Origin: Bacteroidia bacterium
GTDB lineage: Bacteria; Bacteroidota; Bacteroidia; Bacteroidales; VadinHA17
Length of the DNA stretch: 35,688 bases
Direction of reading: 5' to 3'
NCBI GenBank assembly: GCA_026391215.1
Contig: JAPLDX010000042.1
Coordinates: 1-35,688, forward strand
The notes under the pieces are model-generated. The model was not told the origin of the DNA. It was given only the letters and a program-made list of their open reading frames with translations, and searched no databases. Below, one piece after another: positions 32,839 through 35,688 of the stretch; position 1 is the first letter of the stretch; the number at the start of each line of letters is the position of its first letter. The translations under genes and the position numbers were made by a program.

Positions 32839-34659
32839 ATGAATGCAATGCCATTTGTGATAGGGACCATCGTCCTTTTCGCATTAGCCTACCGGTTTTA
32901 TTTCAGCTTTGTTGCTGCAAAGGTCGCCGTCACCAATGATCTGGCTCAGACACCAGCTTACAGGTTGTATGATGGGCAAAATTATTATCCAATAAGCAAA
33001 TGGGTGCTGTTCGGGCACCATTTTGCTGCTATAGCAGGAGCCGGTCCTCTTGTGGGACCCGTTCTGGCTGCCCAGTTTGGATTTATGCCCGGATTTTTAT
33101 GGATGCTGATCGGAGCTGTGATGGCCGGGGCTGTTCATGATTTAGTGATCCTTACAGCATCGGTCCAGCACGACGGAAAATCACTTGCAGAAATTGCCAA
33201 AGCCGAGATAAATAAAGTAAGCGGTATTACAACCACATTCGCTATACTGCTGATAATAGTTATCGCGCTGGCAGGGTTGGGCCTTGTTGTAGTCAATGCA
33301 CTTGCAGAGAGTTCATGGGGAACATTCACTATCGCATCAACTATCCCTATTGCAATAATAATGGGTATTTGGATGTTTAAAATTCGTAAGGGCAAAACTT
33401 TAGAAGCCACTATATTTGGTGTTATCATGCTCATCCTTGTTGTGGTGGTTGGCCGTTATGTCCCCGGATCCCAGTTTGCTTCATGGTTCACCTTCGACCA
33501 TAAAACTCTTACAATCATTATAGCGATATATGGATTCCTTGCATCAGTTCTCCCGGTGTGGTTTCTTCTTTCGCCCCGCGATTACCTGAGCTCAATAATG
33601 AAAATATCGGTTATTGCACTGCTTGCTATTGGCCTGATCATTGTCGCCCCGGAAATAAAAATGCCAGCATTCACTGAATTTGGAAAAGGCGGAGGACCGA
33701 TCATTCCGGGGAAGTTATTCCCATACCTGTTCATAACAATAGCCTGCGGAGCTATATCAGGCTTTCATTCACTTGTAAGCTCAGGGACAACCCCCAAGAT
33801 GATAATGAAGGAGTCTCATATTAAGCCTATCGCAGTGGGGGCGATGCTCACTGAGGGTGCAATAAGCATAATGGCTCTGATAGCTGCTACCAGTCTTCTT
33901 CCGCTCGATTATTTCCAGATAAATGTGCCTGTCGATAAATTACAGGCAATACTCCCAAGACTGCATGAGATGGGATTTACAGAATCAAACATTGATGTGC
34001 TTTCCGCAAGCGTGGGCGAAAAGATTGTCGGGCGCACCGGAGGCGCAGTATCACTGGGTGTTGGTATGGCTTATATCTTCTCTTCGATCCCGGGTATGAA
34101 GCACCTGATGTCGTACTGGTACCATTTTGCCATAATGTTCGAGGCTTTATTCATTCTTACAACTATTGATGCCGGAACCAGGATAGGAAGGTTTTTGCTG
34201 CAGGAGGCAATGGGAAAAGTTTATAAACCTTTCCGCAGAACCGACTGGCTTCCCGGTAACCTGATAGCAAGCGGGCTGATTGTGTTTGCCTGGGCGTATT
34301 TTATTTATACAGGTACCGTGGCGACAATATGGCCGATGTTTGGTGCTGCCAATCAATTGCTGGCCACAATCGCTTTGGCGATCGGTACGTCATTTATCAT
34401 AAACCGGGGCAGGGCTAAATATGCATGGGTTACAATATTACCGATGATATTTGTGGGTGTGACAACCATGGTGGCCGCTATCCTGAACATAAAGAATATA
34501 TATATTCCGCAAATAAGTGAATCGGCTACTATGGTTCCAGGAATTATAAACCTTGTGCTCACAGTCAGCATTATTGTTTCAGTCATTATAATATTTGTAA
34601 ATGCTGTTCCAGGCTGGGTGAAGAGCCTCTCCCCAAACCCCTCTCCCGGGGGGAGATAG
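32839..34659 (+). CDS. cstA: Carbon starvation protein A family peptide/pyruvate transporter
   Basis: CstA-family proteins are inner-membrane importers of peptides or pyruvate. The 606-residue protein has about sixteen hydrophobic helices and the typical N-terminal sequence [21 protein letters not shown] (residues 54-74, seen in pieces), then [21 protein letters not shown] and SGTTPKMI. It is shorter than E. coli CstA (about 700), as in many anaerobes. The last 11 residues ([11 protein letters not shown]) and the TAG stop come from a GC-rich repeat at 34624-34704, so the natural C-terminus was probably replaced when the repeat arose. Confidence 0.92.
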   Translation: MNAMPFVIGTIVLFALAYRFYFSFVAAKVAVTNDLAQTPAYRLYDGQNYYPISKWVLFGHHFAAIAGAGPLVGPVLAAQFGFMPGFLWMLIGAVMAGAVHDLVILTASVQHDGKSLAEIAKAEINKVSGITTTFAILLIIVIALAGLGLVVVNALAESSWGTFTIASTIPIAIIMGIWMFKIRKGKTLEATIFGVIMLILVVVVGRYVPGSQFASWFTFDHKTLTIIIAIYGFLASVLPVWFLLSPRDYLSSIMKISVIALLAIGLIIVAPEIKMPAFTEFGKGGGPIIPGKLFPYLFITIACGAISGFHSLVSSGTTPKMIMKESHIKPIAVGAMLTEGAISIMALIAATSLLPLDYFQINVPVDKLQAILPRLHEMGFTESNIDVLSASVGEKIVGRTGGAVSLGVGMAYIFSSIPGMKHLMSYWYHFAIMFEALFILTTIDAGTRIGRFLLQEAMGKVYKPFRRTDWLPGNLIASGLIVFAWAYFIYTGTVATIWPMFGAANQLLATIALAIGTSFIINRGRAKYAWVTILPMIFVGVTTMVAAILNIKNIYIPQISESATMVPGIINLVLTVSIIVSVIIIFVNAVPGWVKSLSPNPSPGGR

Positions 34660-34704
34660 TCAAGAAGCCTCTCCCCAAACCCCTCACCCAGGAGGGAGGG
34701 GCTT
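34624..34704. repeat. GC-rich palindromic repeat, copies B1 and B2
   Basis: Two tandem copies share 20 identical bases (AGCCTCTCCCCAAACCCCTC at 34624-34643 and 34666-34685, 42 bases apart). The second unit is bounded by AAGCC (34665-34669) and GGCTT (34700-34704) and has an inner CCCCTC/GAGGGG stem. The first unit encodes the end of CstA. Relative to the copy downstream of DUF559, these are inverted: 19 of 22 core bases match. Confidence 0.75.
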
Positions 34705-34729
34705 AAAATGAACAATAACTTAATGATTA

Positions 34730-35161
34730 ATGGCATATTTGGGTAAATCGGTTGAAAGAGACATGTACTTCGGTGCAAAACCTGAACTTTTCAGATTAGC
34801 TGAAACAATGAGAAAAAATTCGACAGAAGCCGAAAATATCCTCTGGAAAAGCCTTAAGAAATTCCGTATTAAAGGATATATTTTCAGGAGACAACATCCT
34901 ATTGACATTTTTATTGCCGATTTTTACTGTCATAAAATTAAGCTGGTTATCGAGGTTGATGGTGAAGTTCATGACAATATTCAAGCTCAGGAATATGATG
35001 ATGGTCGCTCTGGAGAAATTGAAAGATATGGAATTAAAGTAATTAGATTTAAGAATGAAGAAATAATTAATAATCAAGAACTTATTATACAGAAAATTCG
35101 ATCAATAATAACAGAAATATCATCCCCCTCTCTCTTGGGAGAGGGGGACAGGAAGGGGTGA
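34730..35161 (+). CDS. DUF559 (Vsr-like) endonuclease domain protein
   Basis: The 143-residue protein belongs to the PD-(D/E)XK-related DUF559 family, similar to very-short-patch repair endonucleases. Likely active-site residues are Glu33 (TEAENILW), Asp64 (IADFYC), Glu75 and Asp77 (IEVDGE) and His81; FRRQHPI is also typical. Translation may begin at ATG 34730 or at ATG 34763 (MYFGAKPELF), the usual family start. The last residues SSPSLLGEGDRKG are encoded by a GC-rich repeat. The body of the gene is more AT-rich than its neighbours. Biological role is unknown; it sits between inverted repeat copies, as if part of a small mobile unit. Confidence 0.85.
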   Translation: MAYLGKSVERDMYFGAKPELFRLAETMRKNSTEAENILWKSLKKFRIKGYIFRRQHPIDIFIADFYCHKIKLVIEVDGEVHDNIQAQEYDDGRSGEIERYGIKVIRFKNEEIINNQELIIQKIRSIITEISSPSLLGEGDRKG

Positions 35162-35197
35162 GGCCGGAGACCAGAGAGGGGGACAGCGAGGGGTAAG
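35124..35197. repeat. GC-rich palindromic repeat, copies C1 and C2
   Basis: A 9-bp stem CCCCCTCTC (35124-35132) / GAGAGGGGG (35139-35147) encloses a 6-nt loop. GAGAGGGGGACAG occurs at 35139-35151 and again at 35174-35186. The first copy forms the 3' end of the DUF559 gene. Orientation is opposite to the copies at 34624-34704. Confidence 0.75.
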
Positions 35198-35278
35198 ATC
35201 GAAAACCCATTAGATCGAAAAACAATCTTAAATTGAAAGAAAATGTTGGAACATAACATATAGTTAATCAACGAAAAC

Positions 35279-35688
35279 ATGAAAAAGTCTCTGATAGTTT
35301 GTATAGTCCTGATTTTATTTTCAGGCATGATTTGGGCACAGAATACAGGATGGAAGATAACCGGTGATAAGATCAGAACAACCTGGGCAGATAAGATTGA
35401 TCCGCTTAATCCGTTACCCGAATATCCGCGTCCCCAGATGGTCCGGAGTGAATGGAAAAACCTGAACGGATTATGGGATTATGCAATAACACCTCCATCT
35501 GACAAAATCCCTGCAACATTCCAGGGAAAAATACTTGTCCCGTTTGCAGTGGAATCGGCACTATCTGGAGTAAATAAAACAGTCGGACCAGACAATGTAT
35601 TATGGTACAGAACAAAATTCACCCTGCCATCAACATTCAGGAAGAAAACAATCCTGTTGCATTTTGGTGCAGTTGACTGGTTATCAGA
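35279..35688 (+). CDS. Glycoside hydrolase family 2 protein (5' part, runs off the window)
   Basis: 136 codons are visible from ATG 35279. A Sec signal peptide (about residues 1-20, ending IWAQ) is followed by [37 protein letters not shown] and [10 protein letters not shown]. These are the start of the GH2 sugar-binding (jelly-roll) domain of beta-galactosidase, beta-glucuronidase or beta-mannosidase-like enzymes. The catalytic domain lies outside, so specificity cannot be judged. Probably secreted to the periplasm for polysaccharide breakdown. Confidence 0.85.
   Translation, partial: MKKSLIVCIVLILFSGMIWAQNTGWKITGDKIRTTWADKIDPLNPLPEYPRPQMVRSEWKNLNGLWDYAITPPSDKIPATFQGKILVPFAVESALSGVNKTVGPDNVLWYRTKFTLPSTFRKKTILLHFGAVDWLS

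Noticed and set aside
34353..34778. 141-codon - strand frame containing [11 protein letters not shown] repeats
   Set aside because: It is the reverse reading of cstA and the GC-rich repeats; the apparent amino-acid repeat comes from the DNA repeat.

Overview
The window looks like chromosomal DNA from a member of the Bacteroidota, most likely a Bacteroidales-type anaerobe or microaerobe. The reasons are: a DUF4492 gene directly before cydAB; DUF4290 and DUF5683 family genes; MurA with Asp in place of the catalytic Cys; -7 elements of the form TAnnTTTG upstream of several genes; and start sites that often lack a good Shine-Dalgarno sequence. The gene content is mostly housekeeping. I see no rRNA, tRNA, CRISPR array, prophage or insertion sequence.

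Layout. 1-51 is the tail of an unknown + strand gene, followed by a convergent small heat-shock protein (hsp20). 708-4724 (+) holds an AI-2E-type permease with an internal lesion, then DUF4492-cydA-cydB (cytochrome bd oxidase). 4794-5516 (-) is pssA. 5764-7327 (+) holds a small HAD phosphatase and a lipoprotein glutaminyl cyclotransferase. 7317-8270 (-) is a diacylglycerol-kinase-like lipid kinase. 8450-15317 (+) holds parA, parB, a DUF5683 protein, an MltD-like LysM transglycosylase, and a 978-residue protein that joins a periplasmic SGNH domain to an AlgI-type MBOAT acyltransferase. 15466-26149 is almost all on the - strand. In transcription order it holds capA, a NicO/UreH-like transporter, DUF4290, murA, grpE, dnaJ, an ABC exporter pair, a sigma-54-type response regulator and hydF. 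26248-28182 (+) is kup. 28179-32618 (-) is a tight three-gene lipid-type operon (acyl-CoA ligase, GNAT-like protein, phytoene-desaturase-like FAD enzyme). 32839 to the end (+) holds cstA, a DUF559 endonuclease set inside GC-rich repeats, and the start of a glycoside hydrolase family 2 gene.

How the genes fit together. cydAB allows high-affinity oxygen use. HydF implies an [FeFe]-hydrogenase elsewhere in the genome, so both oxygen scavenging and hydrogen metabolism are likely. ParAB, MltD, the SGNH-MBOAT protein and MurA form a cell-wall and chromosome-segregation theme. GrpE, DnaJ and Hsp20 form a proteostasis theme; both of their transcription units carry the same TGTCA-N3-TGTCA direct repeat upstream, which may be an uncharacterised heat-shock operator.

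Points most worth a second look: the shared heat-shock repeat; the DUF559 gene bracketed by inverted copies of a GC-rich palindromic repeat that also supplies the C-termini of two proteins; the single-chain SGNH-MBOAT protein beside a lytic transglycosylase; an in-frame amber codon in DUF4290; an internal deletion in the AI-2E permease; a response regulator with no DNA-binding domain and a changed GAFTGA loop; and the lipid-type three-gene operon. Everything here comes from reading the sequence; no database search was run.
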